Assembly: GCF_002250055.1 (NCBI RefSeq)
Contig: NZ_CP018866.1
Coordinates: 984,501 to 1,048,500 of the forward strand
From: Sutcliffiella cohnii
GTDB taxonomy: Bacteria; Bacillota; Bacilli; Bacillales; Bacillaceae_I
Direction: 5' to 3'
DNA: 64,000 nt
The notes under the pieces are model-generated. The model searched no databases. It worked only from the letters and a program-made list of their open reading frames with translations, and was not told the DNA's origin. Made by a program: the position numbers and the translations under genes. Below, one piece after another: positions 7,100 to 15,212 of this stretch (its first letter is position 1; every line of letters starts with the position of its first letter).

Positions 7100-8182
7100 T
7101 TATTTTCGTTCTGTAATAATATCCATAATGTTAGAACTTACTCCTGGTTCGCCGTAAGGACTTTTCCAGTTAGTACTTTTTAATAAACTATCATGGATGG
7201 CTTTCATTATATTTTCTACTTGATAGCCTGCAATAATATTTGCACCACACTTTACCGTCTCTGGTCTTTCAGTGTTCTCGCGCAAAGTAACACAAGGTGT
7301 ATTAACGATACACGATTCTTCTTGAAGACCACCACTATCTGTCACGACAACCTTTGCATGCTTTTGTAGTTGGATTGTTTCATAGAAATTTGGGGGAGGG
7401 TCTAAAATGAGTAATTTATCTATACTTAGTTGTTGTAACATGTTGTTCTCCTGAATTATTTTTTTTGTTCGAGGATGTAATGAGAGTACGACTTGATAGT
7501 TTTCTAACAATGTCATTTGTTTGATAGCTCTTATTATAGATTGCAACTTCATTAAATCATTCGTATTTTCTTGACGATGTACAGTTATAAAAAAATAGCC
7601 CTTATGTTTCAAAATGAACTTTGTTAATACATCGTAATGATTAATGTGATTTAACCAGTCAATTGAATCCACAATCGTTTGACCAACAAGGTGTATACCA
7701 GAGGAGATGTTTTCCTTTTTTAAATTATTTATTGCATCTGCAGTAGGGCTTAATAAATAAGACGAAAGATGATCGACAATTATTCTATTTATTTCTTCCG
7801 GCATAGATTTATCTTTGCTTCTTAAACCAGCCTCTACATGAGCAACTGGTATGTTCATTTTGGCAGCAGTAAGTCCTCCTGCTAGTGTCGTATTTGTGTC
7901 ACCATGTACTACAATTTTATCAACATTCTCTTTTAAAATTATTTTCTCCAGCTGCATCATCATGTTTGCTGTCATCATACTATGAGAACCCGAACCTACT
8001 TGTAAGTTGTAATCAGGTTTTGCGAGTTCGAAAATATCTAATACCATTCCATCCATATAATAGTCATAATGTTGGCCTGAGTGGATAAAGAGGTGCTTGT
8101 TATCTCTTTTTTTCATTTCCTTAATAAGAGGTGCCATCTTTATGAGTTCGGGCCTTGTACCTACAACAATTGCAATTTTCAT
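7100..8182 (-). CDS. mnaA: UDP-N-acetylglucosamine 2-epimerase (non-hydrolysing)
   Basis: 360-residue epimerase that interconverts UDP-GlcNAc and UDP-ManNAc in the cytoplasm, feeding ManNAc into surface polymers. Characteristic motifs are KIAIVVGTRPELIKMAPL (N-terminus), HGDTNTTLAGGLTAA, VAHVEAGLRSKDKSMPEEINR, TVHRQENT and DSGGLQEESC. ATG 8182 is used because AAAGGAG lies 8 nt upstream; an in-frame ATG at 8200 would overlap that site. Length fits the family (about 360-380). B. subtilis also has a housekeeping MnaA, so this may be a dedicated copy for the spore glycan. It lies between a glycosyltransferase and a pyruvyl transferase in one apparent operon. Confidence 0.92.
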   Translation of the reverse strand: MKIAIVVGTRPELIKMAPLIKEMKKRDNKHLFIHSGQHYDYYMDGMVLDIFELAKPDYNLQVGSGSHSMMTANMMMQLEKIILKENVDKIVVHGDTNTTLAGGLTAAKMNIPVAHVEAGLRSKDKSMPEEINRIIVDHLSSYLLSPTADAINNLKKENISSGIHLVGQTIVDSIDWLNHINHYDVLTKFILKHKGYFFITVHRQENTNDLMKLQSIIRAIKQMTLLENYQVVLSLHPRTKKIIQENNMLQQLSIDKLLILDPPPNFYETIQLQKHAKVVVTDSGGLQEESCIVNTPCVTLRENTERPETVKCGANIIAGYQVENIMKAIHDSLLKSTNWKSPYGEPGVSSNIMDIITERK

Positions 8183-8204
8183 TAAAGCCGCTCCTTTCAA
8201 CTGA

Positions 8205-9194
8205 TTACTTAGAAATCTCCCGTATTAAATGAATAGCTTGGTTCACTCTGTGCGACCAAGTATTATTAAGCGCGAATTGTTTTCTTTCAAGAGAGTTCCC
8301 GGGGTTTTGTAATCTATTTCTTACTTTATTTATAAAGTCAACATGGTTATTAGCCACATCAACATAAGGTTGAGCTAAATAGCATTCTGGTAGGTTAGTA
8401 GATACAACAGGGTGTCCTGTTGCCAAATATTCGTACATTTTTACAGGGTTGGTAGCGAGGGTAATCGGATTAATTCGAAAGGGAATAATACAAAGTGAGT
8501 AATTTTTCAAGAAGTTTGGAAGTTCGGAGTGAGGTTTATGACCTAAAAATTTGATGTTGGGAATATGGTGAAGGTTAAACTTTTTTCCAAATTCGATACC
8601 GATAATTTCTATTTCTACGTAATTTAAAGTCCTAGCTAACCTCGAAATTAGCTCCTCATCAATCCAAGGCGCCCAAGCTCCTATATAACCAATTTTTTTC
8701 TTTGGAATAATTATATCTTTTGAGTTCTCGTGTAGCATCATTTCTTGGTCATATGCATTTCTAATTAATTCTGTTCGTTTGGTCGGGTAATTGTTTTGTA
8801 ATTTCTTTTTCAACCTTTCTGCTGTGCAAACAATGGCATCCGCAATCTTTACCATTTCCGGTTCATATTTTATCCAGTCAGCAAATTCATCTACACAGTC
8901 GTATATAATCCAATTTGGCTCATATTTTTTTAGTGTGCTAGCAAGCTTTGCCCAAGAGCACCATATACCAACCTTCTTATTTTTTCGAGCTTTAGGTAAT
9001 ATTTCTTTCAGCCATTGATCATGATTGTGAACGATAAACAAATTTGGTGATATTTCCTCTATATCTTTCTCGGTCTGTGTTTGATTACAATAAAATACTT
9101 TATATCCACTGTCAGCAAATTTTTTCATAAGTTGTTGTGGTCTTTGTTTCATAAATGTCCAATTAATAGTGGGAGGGTAAATAATGATATCCAA
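8205..9194 (-). CDS. TuaH-like glycosyltransferase
   Basis: 329-residue GT-B (GT4-type) glycosyltransferase similar in layout to teichuronic-acid protein TuaH: INWTFMKQRPQQLMKKFADSG near the start, YDCVDEFADW, IGYIGAWAPWIDEELI at the start of the donor domain, and CIIPFRINPITLATNPVKMYEYLATGHPVVST with the E of the E-x7-E type motif. The start is TTG 9194, with AAAGGAG 9 nt upstream. It is the first gene of the unit 9194 to 6059, and a sigma-K-like promoter lies just upstream. Substrate not deducible. Confidence 0.82.
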   Translation of the reverse strand: MDIIIYPPTINWTFMKQRPQQLMKKFADSGYKVFYCNQTQTEKDIEEISPNLFIVHNHDQWLKEILPKARKNKKVGIWCSWAKLASTLKKYEPNWIIYDCVDEFADWIKYEPEMVKIADAIVCTAERLKKKLQNNYPTKRTELIRNAYDQEMMLHENSKDIIIPKKKIGYIGAWAPWIDEELISRLARTLNYVEIEIIGIEFGKKFNLHHIPNIKFLGHKPHSELPNFLKNYSLCIIPFRINPITLATNPVKMYEYLATGHPVVSTNLPECYLAQPYVDVANNHVDFINKVRNRLQNPGNSLERKQFALNNTWSHRVNQAIHLIREISK

Positions 9195-9243
9195 AATTAG
9201 TCGCTCCTTTTTCTATTTTTATACTATTCTTTATCCCAACTGA

Positions 9244-9252
9244 CATACTCTA
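9244..9252 (+). promoter_or_regulatory. Possible sigma-K -10 element (rightward)
   Basis: CATACTCTA, matching CATAnnnTA, 34 bp upstream of the glycosyltransferase at 9286. The nearest ATAC is 19 bp upstream. It overlaps by two bases the leftward -10 at 9251-9259. Confidence 0.35.
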
Positions 9253-9277
9253 TATTATGAGAAAAAAACTGGTAGGT
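9251..9277 (-). promoter_or_regulatory. Sigma-K-like promoter (leftward)
   Basis: On the minus strand, AC (9277-9276), 16 bp, then CATAATATA (9259-9251). It is positioned to transcribe the unit 9194 to 6059. Confidence 0.5.
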
Positions 9278-9285
9278 GTGGACGA

Positions 9286-10518
9286 ATGTTAGTATTTATA
9301 TTAAGTCATGAAAAAACTAAAACATTTCAGCAAATTAAACTTAGTATTGAGGGTTTGAACCTGCAATTGAAAATTAACATGTTACCATTTAATAAATTGA
9401 GGGAATATCGAGATACTTCTCATAATAATTTTGTTTTTTTAGTTAATGTACACCAGCCCTTTCATATTAATGATTTCAAAAATTGCTATGAAAATATCAA
9501 TAGATTGAGAGATGAAGAGTGTGGAATCGTAGTAGGGGATAAAGGTAACAACTTTAACATTATTTGTATTAGAAATAAGAAACTGGTTGAATACTGTAAT
9601 CGTAGTAATAACATAGCTTTTCAGAGGTACGTTCTAATGGATATATACTTATATTTATATCAAAACTGTAAGTTGAAATTTAGAACGCTGAACCGTGTTC
9701 GAAGCAACCAACGCTACTTATCGTTGGATCGCCAATTAATTATGGAAGAGAAACATATTAGTCCAATTATTCAATATAGGCATATAAATATAAAGAAAAA
9801 GATGACCGAACAAATATCTATAGTAATGTGTACTTATAATAATGCTGATTATTTAGATTGGTCTATATATAGTGTACTATCACAAACTGTCGGTAATTGG
9901 GAATTAGTAATTATTAATGATGGGTCCTCTGATCAAACTAAGGAAATATTAGATCGATATAACGGTTATCCAAGTATAAGGATAATACACTCCATGCAGA
10001 ATAGAGGAAAAGCATCCTGTTTAAATCAAGCATTACAGCTAATAACAGGTGGATGGATAATAGAACTAGATGCAGATGATTGGTTAGCAGAAAATTGTTT
10101 GGAGATTATTGATCCTATTTTAGGGAATGCTAATAAGGGAACAGATGCATTATTTTATGGGAATTATGTAGAATGGAAAGAGAGAACAAGGGATCAAAAG
10201 TTATTTTACTCAAAAGAAATAAATGGACCAGACGTCTTTCATTCCGAAGAATATTTGAATAAACCTTTCGCACTTGCGCCAAGAATTTATAATGTAGAAC
10301 TGTTAAAACAAGTTGGAGGGTGGAACGTTAACGATCCCTCACAAGGAAAAATGTTCGAGGACGTGTATATGATATGTTCGTTGCAAAAAAAATTCAAAGT
10401 TATAAAGATAAATAGATTGCTTTACCATCGCAGACTAAGGGTTAAAAGTGTGACAAATCAATCCGCTATACCATTTACAAAGTGGAGGAACTGGTTAAGG
10501 AAGCATTTAAATCTTTAA
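9286..10518 (+). CDS. Family 2 glycosyltransferase with N-terminal extension
   Basis: 410-residue protein. Residues about 170-400 are a GT2 (GT-A fold) glycosyltransferase: EQISIVMCTYNNADYLDWSI, SVLSQTVGNWELVIINDGSSD, NRGKASCLNQAL and the metal-binding ELDADD, then DVYMICSLQKKFKVIKINRLLYHRR. The first 165 residues form an unrecognised extension (MLVFILSHEKTKTFQQIKLS...) that may be a protein- or glycan-binding module. It is transcribed divergently from the TuaH-like gene from an 80-bp intergenic region and ends at a bidirectional terminator. A role in spore-surface glycan synthesis is inferred from context. Confidence 0.85.
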   Translation: MLVFILSHEKTKTFQQIKLSIEGLNLQLKINMLPFNKLREYRDTSHNNFVFLVNVHQPFHINDFKNCYENINRLRDEECGIVVGDKGNNFNIICIRNKKLVEYCNRSNNIAFQRYVLMDIYLYLYQNCKLKFRTLNRVRSNQRYLSLDRQLIMEEKHISPIIQYRHINIKKKMTEQISIVMCTYNNADYLDWSIYSVLSQTVGNWELVIINDGSSDQTKEILDRYNGYPSIRIIHSMQNRGKASCLNQALQLITGGWIIELDADDWLAENCLEIIDPILGNANKGTDALFYGNYVEWKERTRDQKLFYSKEINGPDVFHSEEYLNKPFALAPRIYNVELLKQVGGWNVNDPSQGKMFEDVYMICSLQKKFKVIKINRLLYHRRLRVKSVTNQSAIPFTKWRNWLRKHLNL

Positions 10519-10528
10519 ATTATAAAAA

Positions 10529-10560
10529 AAGCGGCAGATATTATTTCCGCCGCTTCTTTT
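10529..10560. terminator. Bidirectional terminator
   Basis: AAGCGGC / GCCGCTT stem with a 13-nt loop, flanked by A7 on the left and CTTCTTTTTC on the right, between convergent genes. Confidence 0.8.
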
Positions 10561-10564
10561 TCAA

Positions 10565-10771
10565 TTAGGCAGTTGCAAGACTTAATACGCGAACCGCTTC
10601 TACGTTTTCGTAAAAAATAGTTAGTGTTTCTGCTGGATCAACGTATGAGCCGTTTCGTACTGCAAGTAGGAATGAGTTGTCTCCAACTGATAATAATGTG
10701 CCTTCTAGAAACTGGTTTGGTAAATAAACTTCAATTTGCCTACCGATATAACTACTTAGTAATTCTGCCAC
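10565..10771 (-). CDS. Small Lsm-like protein (DUF2642-like)
   Basis: 68-residue protein, MAELLSSYIGRQIEVYLPNQFLEGTLLSVGDNSFLLAVRNG...TLTIFYENVEAVRVL. The order 'G-x2-I-x-V-Y ... GTL-x-x-V ... D-x-F-L-L ... F-x-x-V-x-x-V' is that of small Sm/Lsm-fold proteins such as DUF2642 (YuzF group), found in spore-formers. It is 22 bp downstream of the 123-residue gene on the same strand, so the two form an operon, and both share this fold pattern. Spore-layer location is inference from context. Confidence 0.65.
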   Translation of the reverse strand: MAELLSSYIGRQIEVYLPNQFLEGTLLSVGDNSFLLAVRNGSYVDPAETLTIFYENVEAVRVLSLATA

Positions 10772-10793
10772 CTTTTATTTCCTCCTTTCTAAA

Positions 10794-11165
10794 TTAGACT
10801 GCAAGTACACTAGTAAATGGAATGATAAATACATCACCCGTTGCTGAAATAATTTCTACTGAATCAACTCCAACTCGTGTAACAACCCCAGAAACCGGTC
10901 CTATCGTAGCAGTAATAGAAACAGTTGACCCTAAATTGTTTAAGAAATATTGACGCAGTGTAGCCCCTGGTGCAGGTGGTGTAGGACCTGGAATAATTGG
11001 TCCAATTGCTTGTTCTAATCGAGCAAGACGTGCTGCATATCCACGCATATCCATTTCTGCTAGTAAAACTCTTCTTCTGAATTTTCTATTAACTGTATCA
11101 GGATCACAACCACGTAAACTTGCTACAGTAGAACAACAACCTTTCACATGATGTCGACTATGCAA
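10794..11165 (-). CDS. Spore-type protein with C-terminal Lsm-like (DUF2642-like) domain
   Basis: 123-residue protein starting at TTG 11165, with AGGAGG at 11174-11179 and an 8-nt spacer. The N-terminus is basic with three Cys (MHSRHHVKGCCSTVASLRGC). A helix with RRRVLLAEMDMRGYAARLARLEQ and a Pro-rich linker follow. Residues about 70-123 (LRQYFLNNLGSTVSITATIG, SGVVTRVGVDSVEII, FIIPFTSVLAV) form a small beta-barrel pattern as in DUF2642. The Cys cluster is typical of cross-linked coat or exosporium proteins. First gene of a two-gene unit with the 68-residue protein. Confidence 0.6.
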   Translation of the reverse strand: MHSRHHVKGCCSTVASLRGCDPDTVNRKFRRRVLLAEMDMRGYAARLARLEQAIGPIIPGPTPPAPGATLRQYFLNNLGSTVSITATIGPVSGVVTRVGVDSVEIISATGDVFIIPFTSVLAV

Positions 11166-11392
11166 TAGTAAAACCTCCTATAAAATATTGTTGCTATTAA
11201 AAGTAATATATATAGCAACTACCATAATATATTCAAATCATTTTGAAATGATAGGGCTTTTGATAGAGTGTAAGAGCCTTTTTAGTGAACAAGTATCAAA
11301 AATTAGGTTATTGTTTTATGTAATAATTGCTTAGGAGTGAATTTACACTATGTGTTAGGGGTGATTTTTCAATACTAAATATGCTACAAATA

Positions 11393-11424
11393 GAAAAAGA
11401 CGTTCCATTGAAAATGAGGAACGT
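11393..11424 (-). terminator. Rho-independent terminator (leftward)
   Basis: On the minus strand ACGTTCC / GGAACGT with an 11-nt loop, followed by CTTTTTC. It ends the rfbF-containing unit. Confidence 0.7.
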
Positions 11425-11450
11425 ACTAATAACTCTAGTATTTATAACTA

Positions 11451-12224
11451 TTATTCCCACTGCTTCCAAGGTGCATTTCCACTATACCACAGGGAAGTTA
11501 ATGCCTTTTTATCTTTAAGGGTATCCATAGGGTGCCAAAAACCATGATGCTTATATGCCATCAATTCTCCGTCTTCACTTAAGTTCATAAGAGGTTCTTT
11601 TTCAAGTATAGTTTGATCGTTAGACAAATATTGAAATATTTCAGGTTCGAAAACAAAAAATCCACCGTTAATCCAATTATTATCCCCTTTAGGCTTTTCA
11701 AAGAATTTTGTTATTATATTTTCTTTGCCAATGGAAAGAGAGCCAAACCTACCCTCCGGTTGAACTGCTGTTAACGTAGCAATTTTATTATGGCTTTTAT
11801 GGAAACTTATTAGTTCCTGTATATTTAAATCGGATACACCATCACCATATGTCACCATGAAAGGTTCATTATTTAAATATGATTCAATCCTTTTCAAGCG
11901 TCCGCCCGTAAGCGTATTAGACCCTGTATCTACTAAAGTAATTTTCCAATTTTCTTTTACTTTATTTAAATAGCTAATATCATTTGTTTCTAGATTAACA
12001 GTTACATTTGAATTATTTAAAAAGTAATCCGTAAAATACTGTTTAATTAAATGACCTTTGTATCCTAAACATACAATAAAATCGCTATAGCCAAAATGGG
12101 AATAAATCTTCATAATATGCCATAATATTGGTTTGTCACCGATTTCGACTAAAGGTTTAGGTTTTTTTATAGTTTCCTCACTTAGCCTGGTCCCATACCC
12201 CCCAGCTAAAAGAACAACCTTCAA
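11451..12224 (-). CDS. rfbF: Glucose-1-phosphate cytidylyltransferase
   Basis: 257-residue nucleotidyltransferase making CDP-glucose from CTP and glucose-1-phosphate. Motifs: KVVLLAGGYGTRLSEETIKKPKPLVEIG at the N-terminus (pyrophosphorylase loop), TGGRLKRI, VTYGDGVSD, GRFGSL, INGGFFVFEPEIF and GFWHPMDTLKDK near the end. Start: the in-frame ATG at 12233 abuts AAAGGAG with no spacer, while TTG 12224 lies 9 nt after it and gives 257 residues, the length I recall for RfbF. B. subtilis has a spore-associated homologue (YfnH). It is the last gene of a minus-strand unit with two paralogous glycosyltransferases. No typical CDP-glucose 4,6-dehydratase (RfbG) is in the window. Confidence 0.9.
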   Translation of the reverse strand: MKVVLLAGGYGTRLSEETIKKPKPLVEIGDKPILWHIMKIYSHFGYSDFIVCLGYKGHLIKQYFTDYFLNNSNVTVNLETNDISYLNKVKENWKITLVDTGSNTLTGGRLKRIESYLNNEPFMVTYGDGVSDLNIQELISFHKSHNKIATLTAVQPEGRFGSLSIGKENIITKFFEKPKGDNNWINGGFFVFEPEIFQYLSNDQTILEKEPLMNLSEDGELMAYKHHGFWHPMDTLKDKKALTSLWYSGNAPWKQWE

Positions 12225-12317
12225 TGTAGACATCTCCTTTATAATCGCTTACAATAGGTTATTCACTTAAATGATTTACTGTTCTCTTAAGCCACGCCTA
12301 TATTTAATAAGATTCCT

Positions 12318-13196
12318 TTATTTGAAACTCCACGGTATTTTTTCAACATCCACTTTTCCAAGATTTTCTATTTCGGTTAAATATTCATTTTGTAAAGCTA
12401 CAATAATTGGTTTGCTTGAACCAAATCTATTAAAATACTCTGCTAATCCATCTTTTATTAGTCCAGAAAAGTGAATGAAACGCAAAGGTTCTTCATTCAC
12501 CAATATTTGTCCATTATTGTTCATTGAAAACAACCTTTCAGGAAAGTTCCAAATAGCAACATTATAGCCAGGGTGTTTTAATATATACGTGTTAAAGAAG
12601 CAAGGTACAGCATCAATCCACTTTTGATCAGCGTATAACCCTTTTTTCATATCAACGTAACAATAGTTTGTTAACCTAACTTTTAGGAATTCAATATATT
12701 CGAAGCTTTCTTCTGAATTAGTAAATGCGAAAAAACCAAGATTATATACTCCGTAATGAAACAGAAGGAGCTCAAATTCTGAAATTTTATTCTTCGGTGC
12801 AGGAGTTAAAATATGAGGTGTCAAAACTAGATTAAAATTATCTAGTATCGAGTCAACTTCTGTAAATGGGCTATATACTTTTGTGTCGGGATCAAGATAA
12901 ATATATTTTTTTTCATTAGGAAAGGTGTTTAATAAATACTCAAAAAAATGACCTCTTACTGAAATAGCTGTTTCATATCTATTGTATTTTTTTATTAGAT
13001 TATTCCATTCGGGGATGTTTAGCTCTTCAACTAAAACAATTTTATCAAAAATGTTTTGACTCCAAAGTATTGGATGTATACTCTTTTCAACTAGGCACAA
13101 TACAATTCTACTATTAGGATGATGTTTCTTGGCCGATTTTGCCATATTTATTGCTAAATGTAAGTGGTCCGAACAAGAAATAGTACCGAAAAGCAT
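12318..13196 (-). CDS. GT-A glycosyltransferase, tandem paralogue B
   Basis: 292-residue putative glycosyltransferase. It opens MLFGTISCSDHLHLAINMAKSAKKHHP, has the metal-site motif YLDPDTKVYSPF, GVYNLGFFAF, DQKWIDAVPCFFNTYILKHPGYNVAIWNFPER, and ends FIHFSG...KVDVEKIPWSFK. It aligns along its length with the next gene upstream (13213-14463), sharing DQKW, YNVA.WN.PER, HFSG and IPWS. So the pair is a tandem duplication. AAAGGAGG lies 9 nt before the ATG. No signal peptide. I would place it near GT8-like enzymes; substrate unknown. Confidence 0.75.
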   Translation of the reverse strand: MLFGTISCSDHLHLAINMAKSAKKHHPNSRIVLCLVEKSIHPILWSQNIFDKIVLVEELNIPEWNNLIKKYNRYETAISVRGHFFEYLLNTFPNEKKYIYLDPDTKVYSPFTEVDSILDNFNLVLTPHILTPAPKNKISEFELLLFHYGVYNLGFFAFTNSEESFEYIEFLKVRLTNYCYVDMKKGLYADQKWIDAVPCFFNTYILKHPGYNVAIWNFPERLFSMNNNGQILVNEEPLRFIHFSGLIKDGLAEYFNRFGSSKPIIVALQNEYLTEIENLGKVDVEKIPWSFK

Positions 13197-13212
13197 AATA
13201 TAAATCCTCCTT

Positions 13213-14463
13213 TCAAATATTAATAAATGTTATGGAGTTAATTAGATTTTTATTGTAGTAATTAAAGTATTCAGTAATTGAATATTCGTTGTTGGTATTT
13301 ACAAAGATTAGTAAATCAACATGTCTTTTTTCTAAAATTTCTTTTGCAGAAGTAAGATAGTGATTATTTTGTGGAATAATTTTGATTTTTAAATTATTAT
13401 TTTTATGAAGCAGACTTCTTTTTAACATCTTGCAGGAATTTGTTGGTCCAATTATCGCTATATGTTTATAAAGACTAGATAAAGAGTTTAATTCTTGTAT
13501 AGATGTATGGTCTGTCCGCTGAGAATTGAAAACTTCATTAATAACCCTTCGGTAAAATAGATTTCTTCCTAATTTTATTGGGCTATCATAACTCCATGGA
13601 ATATTTTCGAATTCACTCTTTCCCATCATGTTTAATAAGTTAATATACTCATGTTTCAATTCAAAAAATGCATTATTTCCACTCTTGATATATTTCTTTT
13701 CTCTCTCTTCAGCATGAGTTCCTAAACCAGAAAAATGGTAAAAAACAAGTGGGACATTATCAACGATATAACTACCCGTATCGTCTTTTGTTATTTCACG
13801 CTCAGGTAAATTCCACTGTGCAACGTTATATCCTTTATGCTTCAAAATATATAAATTAAAAAATGCAGGGGCTAAATTTACCCACTTTTGATCTACAAAA
13901 ACACCATATTCAACATCATTATAGCAAGCATAATCTAATCTATCTGTGTACCAGTTAATAAATTTAGTAGATTCACCATCTCTTCTAAATGCAAAGAAGC
14001 CCATGTTAAATACTCCATAAGTAAGATGAGTTAACTCGATATCATCTATAGTCTCAATAGATTTCATTGGTGAATTTACTTGTGGTGTTAGAATAATGGG
14101 GTGTGTATCTAGTGCATCTTTTACTTCATTAAAGGGCTGCAAAACATAAATATCTGGGTCTAAAAATATAAAGTTATTTTCTTCATAAAAATGATTTAAT
14201 AAATACGTAAAGAAATATCCTTTTATAGCTGTGCTAGCTTCATAATTAGAGTATTTCGATATAAACGCTTCAAAGTTTGGTATTCCGATATCCTTTGCTA
14301 AAAAAATATGATCAATTAAACCATATTTATGGAGAGATTCAGGAACTTCTTTTTCAAGAAGACAAAGAGCGATTTTGACATCAGGCATTTGCTCTTTTGA
14401 GGATTTGGCTAAAACCAATGCTTTGTACAGATAATCAGCACAGGTTACAGTACAAATAATCAT
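13213..14463 (-). CDS. GT-A glycosyltransferase, tandem paralogue A, with C-terminal extension
   Basis: 416-residue protein. ATG 14463 is preferred over GTG 14472 because MIICTVTCADYLYKAL aligns with the start of the neighbouring paralogue MLFGTISCSDHLHLAI. Residues 1-290 are the glycosyltransferase: FLDPDIYVLQPF, GVFNMGFFAFRRDGES, DQKWVNLAPAFFNLYILKHKGYNVAQWNLPER, FYHFSGLGTHAEE, FENIPWSYD. The last ~125 residues, absent in the paralogue, contain IAIIGPTNSCKMLKRSLL and DLLIFVNTNNEY, reminiscent of a small nucleotide-binding alpha/beta domain. First gene of the unit that ends with rfbF; 16 bp separate it from paralogue B. Confidence 0.75.
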   Translation of the reverse strand: MIICTVTCADYLYKALVLAKSSKEQMPDVKIALCLLEKEVPESLHKYGLIDHIFLAKDIGIPNFEAFISKYSNYEASTAIKGYFFTYLLNHFYEENNFIFLDPDIYVLQPFNEVKDALDTHPIILTPQVNSPMKSIETIDDIELTHLTYGVFNMGFFAFRRDGESTKFINWYTDRLDYACYNDVEYGVFVDQKWVNLAPAFFNLYILKHKGYNVAQWNLPEREITKDDTGSYIVDNVPLVFYHFSGLGTHAEEREKKYIKSGNNAFFELKHEYINLLNMMGKSEFENIPWSYDSPIKLGRNLFYRRVINEVFNSQRTDHTSIQELNSLSSLYKHIAIIGPTNSCKMLKRSLLHKNNNLKIKIIPQNNHYLTSAKEILEKRHVDLLIFVNTNNEYSITEYFNYYNKNLINSITFINI

Positions 14464-14554
14464 TAAAGTCACATCCCATCCTAGTTTATTTACTTAATGG
14501 TATGCATTTTAAAAATTTTAGGAACCAATCAATTAGATTTCGGGCTAACAACTC

Positions 14555-14581
14555 ACATTTATTTAGCGGATACATAAACTA
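14555..14581 (+). promoter_or_regulatory. Sigma-K-like promoter
   Basis: AC at 14555-14556, 16 bp, CATAAACTA at 14573-14581, 39 bp upstream of the RmlC-like gene and reading into the four-gene nucleotide-sugar operon. Confidence 0.5.
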
Positions 14582-14620
14582 ATAGCGCCTTTGAAATATT
14601 TGACATAAGGTGGGAAAAAA

Positions 14621-15184
14621 ATGAATGTTAAAAGTAATCCTAAATTCAATGGTGTGTTCGAAATTGTTACTCAACCAATAATGGATAATAGAGGTTGTTT
14701 TTACCGTTGCTATGACGAGCAGTTGTTGGAAAAATATAGAATAAAAAACCGGTGGGTTCAGGAAAATCATGCCTATACAAAAAAAGAAGGAGTAATTAGG
14801 GGATTTCACTTTCAATTCCCACCATATTCTGAGGCCAAGATGGTTCGCGTAATAAGCGGTGAAATATACGATGTGTTTATAGATTTAAGAAAAGACTCCC
14901 CTACTTTTGGAAAATGGGGAGGAGTAAAACTATCTAAATCGAATCAAAAAATATTGTTAATACCTAAAGGTTTTGCACATGCATATTGCACGTTGAAGCC
15001 TAATACCGAAGTAGTTTATAAAGTAGACGCACCATATAATCCAGAAAGTGAAGGTGGAATAAGGTGGGACGACCGATTTTTAAAAGTTGATTGGCCAATT
15101 AAGAATCCTATTTTATCTGAAAAGGATAAAAAGCTAGATACTTTTCAAAGTTTCGTTGAAAAGCATAATTATTTAAATGTCTAA
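14621..15184 (+). CDS. RmlC-like dTDP-4-dehydrorhamnose 3,5-epimerase family protein
   Basis: 187-residue cupin-type sugar epimerase. It keeps the family signature: DNRGCFYR, GVIRGFHFQFPPYSEAKMVRVISGEIYDVFIDLRKDSPTFGKW with the catalytic His, IPKGFAHAYCTL, and VVYKVDAPYNPESEGGIRWDD with the catalytic Tyr region. RmlC homologues epimerise C3 and C5 (or C5 alone) of 4-keto-6-deoxy NDP-hexoses. The partner 4,6-dehydratase RmlB and reductase RmlD are not here, so the actual substrate may be a CDP- or UDP-linked sugar. First gene of the operon 14621-18497. Confidence 0.85.
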   Translation: MNVKSNPKFNGVFEIVTQPIMDNRGCFYRCYDEQLLEKYRIKNRWVQENHAYTKKEGVIRGFHFQFPPYSEAKMVRVISGEIYDVFIDLRKDSPTFGKWGGVKLSKSNQKILLIPKGFAHAYCTLKPNTEVVYKVDAPYNPESEGGIRWDDRFLKVDWPIKNPILSEKDKKLDTFQSFVEKHNYLNV

Positions 15185-15212
15185 TTTAGAAGAAGATAGG
15201 AAGTAGATAAAT

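Noticed and set aside
11223..11231. CATAATATA on the plus strand as a sigma-K promoter.
   Set aside because: No plus-strand gene lies downstream; a chance match in AT-rich spacer.
11327..11518. 63-codon plus-strand open frame.
   Set aside because: It overlaps the leftward terminator and the 3' end of rfbF and has no ribosome site.
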